A stretch of 64,000 nucleotides of DNA. Origin: Vitrella brassicaformis. Lineage: Eukaryota > Sar > Vitrellaceae. Shown one piece after another: positions 33,448 through 43,997 of the stretch (positions are counted from its first letter, which is position 1; every line of letters starts with the position of its first letter). The stretch covers positions 62,001 through 126,000 of the forward strand of contig CDMY01000238.1 of assembly GCA_001179505.1 (NCBI GenBank), read 5' to 3'. Both the position numbers and the translations under genes were made by a program. Under the pieces are notes generated by a model, which saw only the letters and a list, made by a program, of their open reading frames with translations, was not told where the DNA came from and did not search any database.

Positions 33448-33697
33448 CGTATGACGAGCTAGCGCGGCCTCTTCAACACTGATGGCTCCACAAACGATTT
33501 GCAAAGAGAAAAACCAACTCCGAGCCGAAAGGCAGAGGTCTGAATGTTTACTGTGAGTCAATCAGTTTCACAGACCTCTAACGTTTCAGAGACCTCTAAC
33601 GCAACCACGGGGGAGAGTGATCTGCCTTGTATGCCTTCGATGCACTCTTCCATGCAGCAGTTGGGTCCACATTGAGCTGTGATCTACGTCAAGGTCG

Positions 33698-34235
33698 ATG
33701 GCGACGGGCCTCCTGCGTGCCGGCAACCTCAGCGCGTGTCTGAGGCAGGAGAAGGCCTCATGCCCCGCCATCGAGAACATCGTGTGAGCACAGCAAAAGC
33801 AACAGAGAGATGCAGCGTCTCAATGTCATCTGCCTTCATTCGCTGTGCTTTTTCATCGTGGCAGGCTGTATGAGTTGTCTGGCGGGGTGGTCGCAGCTGC
33901 AGAGAAGGCAGACGAGGAGCAAACAATCATCGTCGGTGAGAGGGATCAAGGCAGTCATCAGTCTGTGCTGTGACCCTTGCATCCCTTCTCGCTCTGCTGC
34001 TGCAGGTGCTGTGTTAGTGAATGTGTACACCGAGTACATCGCCTTCTCGGAGCAGTCCAACCAGCCGCTCAACACGGTGCTGCTGAGCACACAGCACAAG
34101 ACGATAGCCATGACGGCCATCGGCAACCTCATCCTCTGTGTGGTCGGCACCAAGGACGCACCACCAGGACTTCTGCAAAACAAGGTCTGTCAGGACACAC
34201 AGACATACTAGGCATCAGTGCACCTGTTCCCTGGC

Positions 34236-34271
<36 letters not shown>

Positions 34272-34327
34272 AGATGGAGCTGTTGAGAAACAACCTGACG
34301 CCGATATTTCGGGCGCTTGGGTATTGA
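33698..34327 (+). CDS. Roadblock/LC7 domain protein, LAMTOR2 (p14)-like
   Basis: Four exons: MATGLLRAGNLSACLRQEK (33698), LYELSGGVVAAAEKADEEQ, a third exon VLVNVYTEYIAFSEQSNQPL...TAIGNLILCVVGTKDAPPGLL, and MELLRNNLTPIFRALGY after a long TG-repeat intron end, stopping at 34327. Overall ~125 residues with the alpha/beta pattern of the roadblock fold. The strand ANLLLCMYA of LAMTOR2 corresponds to GNLILCVVG here. LAMTOR2 is part of the Ragulator scaffold on lysosomes. Another roadblock family member is possible. Head-to-head with the HAD-like gene, 250 bp apart. Confidence 0.6.
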
Positions 34328-34651
34328 GGCCTGCCTGTACGTTCCTGTAGAGTGCTCGTGGTTGGTCTTGACCAGGGGTGTGCTGTACAGAAGCTGTATG
34401 AGCCCGAGCGTACTTACTCACCGATGTGTTCCAATGCGACATTTTCACGCAGACACACCAGGGAAAACTCACATTAAACATATCCGAACACGCACTCTCG
34501 GGTCCCGCCTCAACGCGTAGCCAGTTGGACACACAACACGGCTTAGAATGGTGCATAAAAACTCATTCTAGTGTTAACAAAGTCAAACAAACAGCCTTCA
34601 AAGCCGACCGAACCCCATCGCTTCCCCTTTGCCTGCGTGTATGTCTCACTG
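34328..34651. other. Convergent intergenic region
   Basis: About 320 bases between the roadblock gene and the ADP-ribosyltransferase gene, whose stops face each other. No coding or RNA feature recognised. Confidence 0.45.
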
Positions 34652-36225
34652 TTACAGGTCATGATGCGTGATAGGAATCTCTGCTTTGGTCGCCATGTCC
34701 CACACTTTCCTCAGCCTGACCTGCTGCTGACTAAACACAATGTACTCGTCCCCGGTGACCATGGCCGTCACGTGTATCGAGTCGTACTTTTCCTGCTGCA
34801 GGCTCTGGAGGGTGTGCTGGGCGATCTGGGCCTTGGTGATGGTCTTGACCCTCCCCAGGTACACTCTGGCCTCGATCATGCAGCCGCGGTGGAGGGCCTT
34901 GTTGTTGGTGATTTGCTCGGACGCCGCACTGAAGAGACACACACGCGCGCACGTACATGCAGAGACAGCACATTCACGCCATGATGTGTCATGTGCTTAC
35001 AAGTAGATGCCGCCCCCAACGAGACCGCCAGTACCAGGCTTCATGTTGCGACCCGCCGCGATCGCCTGACCTGCCGCTATGGATGTCTGGTGGTACAGCG
35101 TGACGGCCTTGGGGCAGTCTTTGGCCCAGTGCTTGCTGTCCTTGTCGCCAGACAGACGGCAGTAGTGCTGCTTGTGCTTCGTCTTGCACCCCTTGACGAG
35201 ACATTTCATGCAGTCCCTGGTCAGGTGGTCGTTGATCTTGCCGCATCGACGACACTTGTGTCTCGAGTGGTCCTTTCGGCAGCCCCGCACAGGGCAGCGA
35301 GGTGGGGATGGAGAGCGGCCGCGAGACGACGAGCCGCCGCCCTGCTGAGATGAGATCGTCAGGTTGCTGAGCAGCATGGCAGCCAGCAGCCGCTGATCGA
35401 CCGCCTGAGGGAACAGACAGGTGCATGCAGGTGAAGAGCCAGACAGTGGTGTTTGTGGTGGGCGCGTGTGCCCACCGGGGCTGCATTGGCGCCCTGTTCG
35501 TTGCTGCTGTTCTGCTGGCATGAGGCGCCTGCTGGTGGCGACTGCATCATCGATGCCAGCAGCTGCGCCGTCAAATGCTGCAAAGAGACACAGCATCGGA
35601 GTCACTTGCACCCGTACGTCAGGGCACTTCTGCACCTGCATCAGATCGGGCTGCATCGGGTTGTTGCCGGCACATGACGTCGAAGAGGCCGACGTGCTGG
35701 CCTGCGACCGTGATCTCCGTCGGGACCGCCGGCCGGATGCGCTCGAACGAGCCTGACACAGACAGCATCAGCCATAGGAGACACGATTCAGCCTTCACAT
35801 CCACCAGCCCCGTACAAGTCACCTCCGAGTCAGACTTTGAGCTGTCCGAGTCATTGCCGTCATCTCCTTCTCCGCCCGAGTCGCTGTCGCCGGCCTCCGG
35901 TGAGGGCTTCTTGAGCGTGGGGCATGCAGACGAGTAGTGATCAGAGTCCTGCAGCCAGGCAAACAGACGGAAACGCATCGGTGTTTCGGTGCATCATTGG
36001 CATTCGTTCTTAGTTGAACAGGACCGTGTCGCCGCAGGTTTTGCAGTAGTGCTTGCCCGTCCTCTGGCAGTTGGGGTGAGTGCAGGAAGGGATCTTGCAG
36101 CCGCCGGACTTACTCGCCTGACAGACAGACAGACAGACAGACAGGGACGCATCAAGCACCGAAGTGAGATGTGTCCAGGATGAGCGAGCGGTCCGTCATC
36201 AAGCCAATCTTCCCACCTGCGACAT
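34652..36225 (-). CDS. Multi-zinc-finger ADP-ribosyltransferase-like protein (PARP-type)
   Basis: Start MSQ (ATG 36225) joins in phase to a zinc finger, GGCKIPSCTHPNCQRTGKHY then CKTCGDT, an intron, and DSDHYSSACP (36110-35925). An acidic Asp/Ser linker and an Arg/Ser stretch (SGRRSRRRSRSQ) follow. Next are a Met/Leu/Gln-rich part and two more fingers: CPVRGC...HKCRRC...DHLTRDC and CLVKGC...HYCRLSG...KHWAKDC (35300-35115); the last lacks one Cys (S in CRLS). The C-terminal ART domain has VTLYHQTS (H), GGGIYF/AASEQ across an intron (Y), GCMIEARVYLGRV, YDSIHVTAM and GDEYIVFSQQQVRL (the PARP-like E-Y-x-V-x-x-xQ region), stopping at 34652. So the H-Y-E triad is intact and poly- or mono-ADP-ribosylation is plausible. 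~370 residues. Divergent from the PARG gene with the same finger. Confidence 0.78.
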
Positions 36226-36356
36226 TTGACGATGCGCCGGTTGCCGCACCACCTCCCACACTCTTCAGGGCGTTCCCAGCTCCCTTTCTGTCGTGTGCGA
36301 GCTAGTCTCGTAATCCTGTTCCTTCGACCTGCGACGCCTATTCCTGGAGAGTAGCT
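36226..36356. promoter_or_regulatory. Bidirectional promoter between ADP-ribosyltransferase and PARG genes
   Basis: Only 131 bases separate the start codons at 36225 (-) and 36357 (+), or 260 if the second ATG at 36486 is used. Both transcripts must start within or near this interval, so writer and eraser are probably co-expressed. No core element is obvious. Confidence 0.5.
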
Positions 36357-39300
36357 ATGCCTACCTCCCATTCCTTTCCCTTCCACGGTGACGTCGAGGC
36401 TCGTTTGTGCCCTTCTCTTGCCGTCCCTGACCATTCAGATCTCAGCCGATCTCTTGTTTCTCTCATCCGCTTCGCACCTGCCTCCATGCCTATTTCCAGC
36501 CAAGCGAAGAAAGCGAACTCAAAAAAGAACGAGGACAACCGCTCCCACTTTGAGCGTGTGCAGCAGTTCTTCGGTCTTGGCAACGGAAGCAACCCCATGG
36601 GCTGCCGTGTGAAGGGCTGCACTTTCCAAAACTGCCAGAAGACGGGCAAGCACTACTGCAAGAGCTGTGGCGACACGGACTCGGACCATTTCGCCTCGGA
36701 CTGCCCCCGCTTGCGCGGCGGACAGAACGCATCGAAACACTCGGTAGGCAGGCACAACAACAGACCAACTGTTTCTTGCGTGTGTGTGCAAAGCTGATCT
36801 GCTGTCTCTTGTGTTTCCGTTGCTGTGTGGCCTGCAGGGTGGCTCATCATCGTCAGGGCGGTCCCACGGCCACCACCCGCCCGACAGCCACGGCCACCAC
36901 CGCGGCTACCAGGACAGAGATCTCAGCCGCTCGAGGCAGCCAAGTTATGAGCCCAAGCCCCTGTCCTGCCGTGTCAAGGGCTGCACTCACCCCAACTGCC
37001 AGAAGACCGGCAAGCACTTCTGCAAGAACTGTGGCGACACGGTACCTAATAAAATCTCATGAGGCTTCGCCTGGGCTGCATGACCCTTTCTTTTCTCGCC
37101 TGGCTGCTTGCGTGCAGGATGCTGACCACTACTCGAAAGATTGCCACAAGAAACCCGGCATGCCCATGCCGCAAGCGATGCTTGACTGGGGACACACATC
37201 CAACACGCACTCGGTAAGTGAGCAGAACACACCATGCCAGTGCTGTGTGGGTGCAATTGGTGTGTGTGGTGCTCTTCTCTGCTCCGCTCTCTGCTGCAGG
37301 TGCATTCATCGCCTCCGCTGTCGTCATCGTCTTCCTCGTCTTCACCTTCGGCAGGCCTGTCGTCTCCCAGAGATGAGGGCTCGTCTCTCGTCGTCCATGC
37401 CATCCTCACCCACCATGCGGCGGAGCACGGACGCGCAAAGGACCCCGAGGACGTCACTCGTCTGCTGAGCGTGCTGCAGCAGCAAATGGGCGGCCAGGGG
37501 ATCTCATCGACCACGTTCCGTGGCGTGGAGAAGCTGTGGACCTCCATCTTCATCGACGAGACGCTGCCCGTCCTGTGTGACGTCCTGTCCAAGAGCGACC
37601 TCAGCTTTCCTCTCCGCCCCCCATGCAGCAACCCACACAGCAAAATGGAGAGACGGATGATGGCTCGCGAGTGCTTCGCCCTCGTCGGTGCGGGCTTCCT
37701 CTGCCTGCACAAGCACGACGATCCAGGCAGCCTCAACTTTGACCGCCTGTTCGACAACAGCACACCCTCGGGCATGGCCAAGCTGCAGTGCTTCATCAAC
37801 TACCTCGACACCATGGCGCGGGCCATCAAGGAGAACAAGAGCACCGAGACGGATCGTGTGGTCATCTTCCAAGCCCTGCATAGCCCAGCGGCGGGGCTTC
37901 AGGAGTGGTCGGAGTCGACTGCCACTCTGGTGGACGTGCGATTCGTGGAAGGCACCCAAGCATCCATCTTCGACTCGGAGGGCATTAGGGGCGACTTCGC
38001 CAACGAGGACATCGGTGGCGGAACGCTGGGAAACGGTACGCAGACCACCTCAGGGGACCCACATACCTCCTTGAATGTGTGTCTGTGTCTTGCCGCGTCT
38101 GTGTGAGTATTTCAGGTGCGGTGCAGGAGGAGATTCTGTTCTCGATCGAGCCCGAGTGCCTCGTCGCCCGCCACCTCTTCCCCAGGCCCATGGGATCGAC
38201 TGAGGCCTTCATGATCATCGGCTCGAGGACATTCAGCAAAACATCCGGCTACGGCCGCGAGACCCTCAGCTTCGCCGGGTCTCTTCTCGACACCGCCACC
38301 ATGATTCAGACACAAGCGGGTTCGTACCTGGACAAGTACATCGTGGCCTTCGATGCGGTCAACTTCGGCAAGCACGGGGGCGGTCAGCAGTACGACAAGA
38401 CATGTGTGCTGCGGGATCTCAACAAGGCGTACACGGCCTTCCACTGCAACAGCCTGACGGTCGTCGGTGGCATGCCATTCGCGACGGGGCAGTGAACCAC
38501 ACGGACGGAATGACAGTCACTGCCATCCTCTCTGGCCTCTTCATCTCTGTGTGTATGCGTGTATGTGCCCGTGCAGGCAATTGGGGCTGCGGTGTGTTTG
38601 GCCGCGATCCCCAGTGGAAGTTCCTCATCCAGTGGTGTGCTGCGACTCTCGCTGGGCGAAAGCTTGACTACTACCCAAGAGACGAGAAGAGCCTGATGGG
38701 CGCCAAGGACTTCATGCACAGCCTGAAGGACGCTGGGTGCGACACTGTGGGGGGATTGGTGCAGCTGATGTGCGATGGGCGCGTACGGAGGGCGATCGGG
38801 CCTCACATGTCGGCATTCGACGCCATCATGGCGGCGCTCATCGAGCAAAACACTCCGCCCTCGCCATCGAAGGTCAGCCGCCTTTGCGCGCCTTCCTGCA
38901 TCAACCAGACTGAGTGCTTGTGTGTGTGTGTGTGTGTGTGTGCTTGCAGTCCCACCTGACCTATCTTCCATTGTCAAACGGGCACCAGACCTATCGGCAG
39001 GCGTTGACCAACGGGCTGGCAGCACCACCACCGCCACACCCGGGAGATGGTGGATACGGCATGGTGAGCCAACTTGCCGTCGGAGGTGCAGCTGGCAATG
39101 TGCTCGTGTCTGCCTGTCTGTGTGTCTGTTTGTCAGGTACCATCTGCGGCCCTTCCTGAGCTGTCGGCCCCCACCGCAGGGGGACACTACACCAATGGGG
39201 AGAATCCAAGAGAGGTCGGTCGAGACACGACGCTCACACACATGTCACTGCTGTCTACTTATCTGTAGGCTGTTTACGAAGGGACAGCAGCGAAGAAGGA

Positions 39301-39703
39301 GCGGCCTCCAATGCTTCCGCCGCAGACAAACACGACGGCCAGCCATGCGACCGAGTACGCCAAAACAAGTAGAGAGGGGAGACGCAATGGTCGTGTAAGT
39401 GTTTGCTTCTGGTGCGCTGTGCTCAGATTCAATCACGTTTTTGAGTTCACGTTCCCATGCACTCGCCCCAAGCCTTCAGTGGTGCTGCTGGCGGGCTCGT
39501 GGGACGGCTGGAAGTTTGCTTCAATGCGGTGGTCAGCAATAAACAACAGATTCTACCGCCCCATGCATCCCCCCCCCGGCAATTACGAGTACAAGTTCTT
39601 CGTCGACGAGGAGTGGCAGTGCTGCAATGACCAGAAGATGGAGAACGGCCCGTATGGGCCGAACAATGTGGTCACCATCCGGCCTGACGGACACGCGGTG
39701 TGA
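36357..39703 (+). CDS. PARG: Poly(ADP-ribose) glycohydrolase with N-terminal zinc fingers and C-terminal CBM48
   Basis: Hydrolyses ADP-ribose chains. Starts at 36357 or, in frame, 36486 (MPISSQAKKANSKK). Finger 1: CRVKGCTFQNCQKTGKHYC with KSCGDTDSDHFASDC (36602-36705). Finger 2: CRVKGCTHPNCQKTGKHFC, KNCGDT, intron, DADHYSKDC (36967-37148). After a Ser-rich linker comes the PARG catalytic region: CFALVGAGFLCLH, NFDRLFDN, VDVRFVEGTQASIFDSEGI, DFANEDIGGGTLGNG, an intron at 38036, then AVQEEILFSIEPECLVARHL. This restores the signature GGG-x7-QEE with both catalytic Glu. SGYGRETLSFAG and NWGCGVFGRDPQWKFLIQWC follow (~38580-38640). The final exon (39432-39703) is a CBM48/AMPK-beta-type glycogen-binding domain: VVLLAGSWDGWK, GNYEYKFFVDEEWQCC, NNVVTI. 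Reading frame of the linker exons 39137-39400 is not certain. Confidence 0.88.
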
Positions 39704-40623
39704 GAGACATGGCTGGCAATGTGAGGCCGGGAGGGGGGAGGGGCGGGGAGGGTGAATGTGTAAGGCTGCGTCGGAACTTCAAGTAAGGCGATCAGGTCCC
39801 TGATTGCGTAGTCGTAGTCTCGCTCTCTTTTCATCTACGGTGGTTTTTGATGACTGAATGAAGTACGTGTGGGTGTTGCGTGAGAGAGAGTGCTTAAGGT
39901 CGTTTCGGCATTCGCCAAAAGGCAGTCAGGCATCGGAGCGGCGCATACTACGAGTGAGTTTGATCAAGGGAGGGATGCGGGCTGTCTTAGCGATTTCAAG
40001 CTAAGGTAGAGACAGGTTGTGGGGGTTTTTGATGAATGAATGAATGAATGAAGTCCGCGTGGTTGGTGCGTGAGAGGCAGTGTGATACTGCCAGAGGCAG
40101 CCAGGCATTCCGTTGCTTACATGCGTAGCAGTGAGTTTGATCAAGGGCTGCCCGACACAGATCGGCGTTGGGTCAAATCGCGTGTGAGTGCCGCGTGTGT
40201 GTGCGTGACGGCTGCATTCGGATGCGAAAGACTCATGCTTCTTCCATCTTTGCATCGGTTGAAGTGCGCTGATTGCATGCATCCCTTGGTCTGTCCCTCT
40301 GTCCATCCATCAATTTGTACGGACAGACAGCCATGACCAGACAGACAGACAGTCAGACAAACACACAGCCACGACTATTCACATCCCACAGGAACGGAAA
40401 CGAAACAAGCCGCATCATCACTACACAACGACGTTGCAGCCAAGCTACAATGTACACACGCCTCGTGATTGTTGGTCATGCACATAAGCTCACACCACTC
40501 CACGCCACGCCAGCCCCGTCCCCACCATATCAGTCAGCCGGTCTCTCCGGTCTCTCCAGATCGCGGCAGGCTCGTGGACAGCCTGGTAACATACATGCTG
40601 GCATCAGCGGCAGGTAGATATGC
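39704..40623. other. Intergenic region with a diverged tandem duplication
   Basis: Two related blocks of ~170 bases lie in tandem: 39838-39985 and 40021-40160. Both begin GG(T/G)GGTTTTTGATGA-TGAATGAA, contain GCGTGAGAG(A/G)-AGTG and AGGCAGxCAGGCAT, and end GTGAGTTTGATCAAGGG. The second has expanded GAATGAAT. No coding region; further on are ACAGACAG repeats (40320-40360). Confidence 0.6.
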
Positions 40624-40740
40624 TCACACCACTTTGCGCCCCCACTCATACCTGAGAATCTTGATACAAGTGTAGAAGACATCTCTGTTGTACTCGCTGT
40701 CGAAAAAGAGGAACACCTCCCTCTGCAATACATCCACACA

Positions 40741-40774
<34 letters not shown>

Positions 40775-41864
40775 TGTGAGCACCTGAAGCGCGCGCGCGT
40801 GTGTGTGTGATCATTGCGATTTTTCACCTGATTGTCGCCTTCGCCTAGCTGCAACCCCACACATCGACTGGTGGTCGTCTCGGCCGAGAGAGAAGGCAAC
40901 TGATGAAACGCACGGGTGCAGGCAGCAAAGTTAACTGTACGCCAATACGCATCATGTATTTGTGGGTACTCACAGACCTTCTCTGCGACTTGCTGGTTCT
41001 TCCACACCGACACCACCTGCCAATCGCCACACATGCAGACAGACAGACAGACAGACAGACAGACAGCAGTGCATGGGTATGATGCCTCGATGCAGCCGCG
41101 CGCTCACGTCCGTCACGGCGCAGCTGTCGGTCTTCTTGCCATCCTCTCCACGCAGCTGGAAGCTCTGATCACCGGACACAACAACGGATGTATCATGCCT
41201 GTGCCACGTTAAGTGGATTCCTCATAGCTCTCACCTTGAGGTATCCATCCATGAGGAACACATTGTCCGCCGTGCTCCCATCAGTCGGGTCGATGACGGA
41301 GACGTCGATGCCCTTCACAGCGTCCTGCAGCACATGCGCAACACGTCTCACACCAGCCGATAGACACGCAGTATGTGTGCTCGCGTCCTCCCTCACCTTG
41401 GCGAACTGTTTGACGAGGGTCTGCAGCCGCGCCTTCTCTTGCGCCTTCATGACCACACACACACACACCAATCATACAAGATTCATTCTTATCCGCGCCG
41501 TTCCCCAGTGCCCGTACCTTTTCTGCGGGTGTCATTGAAGCGGCCGTGCGAGAGCCGCCGCCGGCATCCTGAACACGGCCCGGGGATAACGAACCGCTCT
41601 TCTTGAGCCGTTTTATCTCCTGAGCCTGCCGCCAGGCGAAGGCGAGAGCCAGGACCAGCGCCACAGTAAGTCCCAAGGCAACCTGCAAAAAAGGTGGACT
41701 CACTGCATCGATGCGCCTGCTCTGTTCGGTCTGTGCTGCCTTGGGTTGCGCACCTGTGTAGTGATGTCTGTCGAGGACCCTTCAGCTCGTCGCGATGAGT
41801 CACAGTTGACGCCGGTACTACTGGAACACAGCAACAACACGAGGACCATTGCGATTGCCTCCAT
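40624..41864 (-). CDS. Membrane protein with probable PH-like domain, unknown
   Basis: The start at 41864 gives a signal-peptide-like MEAIAMVLVLLLCSSSTG, then a second hydrophobic segment across an intron (VALGLTVALVLALAFAW, ~41685-41635), a basic patch (EIKRLKKSGS) and a helical part (EKARLQTLVKQFAK). A beta-rich C-terminal part follows over small exons: DAVKGIDVSVIDPTDG, NVFLMDGYLKVR, SFQLRGEDGKKTDS, VVSVWKNQQVAEKV, SRCVGLQLGEGDNQ, and REVFLFFDSEYNRDVFYTCI, ending at 40624. Strand pattern plus a final amphipathic helix suit a pleckstrin-homology-like fold, as in some alveolate cortical membrane proteins; that is inference. The position of the splice from signal peptide to second hydrophobic segment is clear (CTGTGTAG/TGCAG signals). 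Confidence 0.55.
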
Positions 41865-42081
41865 TGCGGTTGCACAGGATAAGAGAGGCAGAAGCTCTTC
41901 CCTCTCTCCCCCTTGAGCTCGCATAAGCGCGCGGGCAGACCGAAGAAGAGGAAGAAGCAGAGAAAGGAGAAACCGCTCTCTCTTGAGCAGAGAAAGGAGA
42001 AGAGGTCAGTGGAACAGCAGAGATATGAAAGAAACACCTGCTCATTGCCGTCATGACGTCGTGTGTGTGTGCTTCAGGGTC

Positions 42082-43072
42082 ATGAGTTCGTCTTCATCCG
42101 CGAATGCGCCAGTCGGCGGCCTCACAGCGGCCCAGTCATCGGCAGTCCAAGATCTGCTCCGCCCCGAGAACGCCGAGGTGGCCAAAAGCGTGCTGATCAG
42201 GCTGCTGACAGACCCGACCACGAAGGAGCAAGCCAAGAATGTCGTTGATGAGGGTCTGAAAGACGTCTGGCGGACCTCAGACGAAGCCACGGGTGAGAGG
42301 GAGGTGCATTCGTCTCGCGTACACAAGTGCATGCGTCCACACGCCACCTACTTGTGTCACACGGACACCCGATTGCACGTGTGTGTGTGTGTGTGTGTGT
42401 ATGCAATCAATGCAGCCCTGTTACCAAAGAAGGAGGGCACGTGGAGCCTGGACATCATCGACCAGAAAGACCCCAGGAAGGCCAGGGTGCCTGGCTGCGG
42501 CGAGCCGGGCACAGAGCACAAGGGCACCGTCAACTTCGTGACCGGCAAGGTCAGCGTGCCGATCTACGGCGACGACTTCAACAACCAGCACATCTACTCC
42601 ATGCGCCTGCAAAAGGACCGAAACGGCAAGTACGTATGCAGGCACGTCAAAGAAGCATGTGCCCTGGTGAGGTGTATACTTCTTCATCTGTTTCATTCAG
42701 GTACCTACTCTTCGAGGCTCAAGAAGTCCAGCGCTGGGGGTGGCGGGACGTCACCTTTGATATGACGGCCAAGGTGAGGCAGACAGCCATCGACGACGCG
42801 TACATGGGCATGAGAAGACCTGACATGAATTCATTTGTGTCTGGTGTGTGTAGGTGCGTGTCCAGGTGAACGGCATGGGAGAGGAGCGTTTGGTCGGCGA
42901 CGCCGAGTACACCTGGACACAGCGTCGCAAGCCCTACCACGAGCGCAGAGAGAAAGACGGAGATCCTGACTGGGAGATCGACAGTGATAGGGACGGGTCC
43001 AAGGACCTGTGGGAGTTCACCATCGTCGGGGGCACCTTCCAGCCTCAGGATGGCACCGATGGCACCGCGTAG
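42082..43072 (+). CDS. Unrecognised soluble protein, beta-rich
   Basis: Four exons: MSSSSSANAPVGGLTAAQSS... with VLIRLLTDPTTKEQAKNVVD (42082-42290); ALLPKKEGTWSLDIIDQKD...GKVSVPIYGDDFNNQHIYSM...KDRNGKY; LLFEAQEVQRWGWRDVTFDM; and VRVQVNGMGEERLVGDAEYTW... to a TAG at 43072. Introns end in TG-repeat or TTCATTCAG. About 230 residues, alternating strands in the middle and a charged end (HERREKDGDPDWEIDSDRD). A CTTCAG just before the start may mark an upstream noncoding or coding exon. I do not recognise the family. It is head-to-head (217 bp) with the PH-like membrane protein. Confidence 0.55.
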
Positions 43073-43924
43073 TCGCCATCCATTGGCGGGCACACCCACG
43101 TGGGTCCCATGTAGAAGGACAGTGCTTAGTTTGGCGACACGTTTTCTCTTACCATCTGTGTCTATAGAGAGATGGGTCTGGGCATTTATGTAGGGATGTC
43201 TACGACCGGCAGGCGTCACGATTCATGTGCACACCTGAGTGCGGTGTAGACAGACAGGGGCTTCTGTGCGTCGACGAGAGACGGACGGAAGAGACAGAGA
43301 AGTGCTATTCGTGCCTGAGTGGGCTACTTGGCGTCACGGTGTTCCCTACCCTCATGTACGTATGATGCAATCATGTGGCTCTGTGACTGGGGGGTCTGCT
43401 TGATCATCGTGGTGGTTGTGCTCGTGGTGGTTGTGCTGAGCAGCTGAATTCGCTGGCTGCGTGCTTGGTAGAGAATGTCTCAACGGCGTGACGCGGAAAG
43501 CTTCGGATTTCATCCACACGCCTTCTTCATATGCATGCATCCATGCGCACACGAACGCAGTCAGTTGAAAGCACGAGTGGGTGAACGAGTGTTGAAATCC
43601 GCCACGCCAGATAGTAGCTACGTTGGTAGTCTCTCTCTCGGACAGGCAGGCAGGCAGCCACAAAGAAACAAACGGATGGATGGATGAGGATGTCCGCAGG
43701 GGAGAGAGGCTGGCTGCTCGCTGGCTCACTGGCATGCACACTTAAACATCACACACACACGTGGACTGCTCGCCCTCCCCTCCACGATCCGTCTCACAAA
43801 GCTTAGCCACACTGGTCTACTGGCGGCTCCCTCCCTCTCCCCGTCCCTCGCTCAGTGTGGCCAGCCTTGCTTGAGCAAAGACGGCCAATCGGATGCAAAA
43901 ACGACGAGCAAGAGAATCAAAGGC

Positions 43925-43955
<31 letters not shown>

Positions 43956-43997
43956 ACGAAGAGTGCGCCGTGCTCTCGATCGGTCTACGCATCTTGT
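43073..43997. other. Intergenic region with GGCA microsatellite
   Basis: No gene supported. It includes (GGCA)n at 43925-43952, a CACACACAC run at 43752 and a GTGGTGGTTGTGCTCGTGGTGG repeat near 43408-43435. It probably holds the 3' ends of the two convergent genes on either side. Confidence 0.5.
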
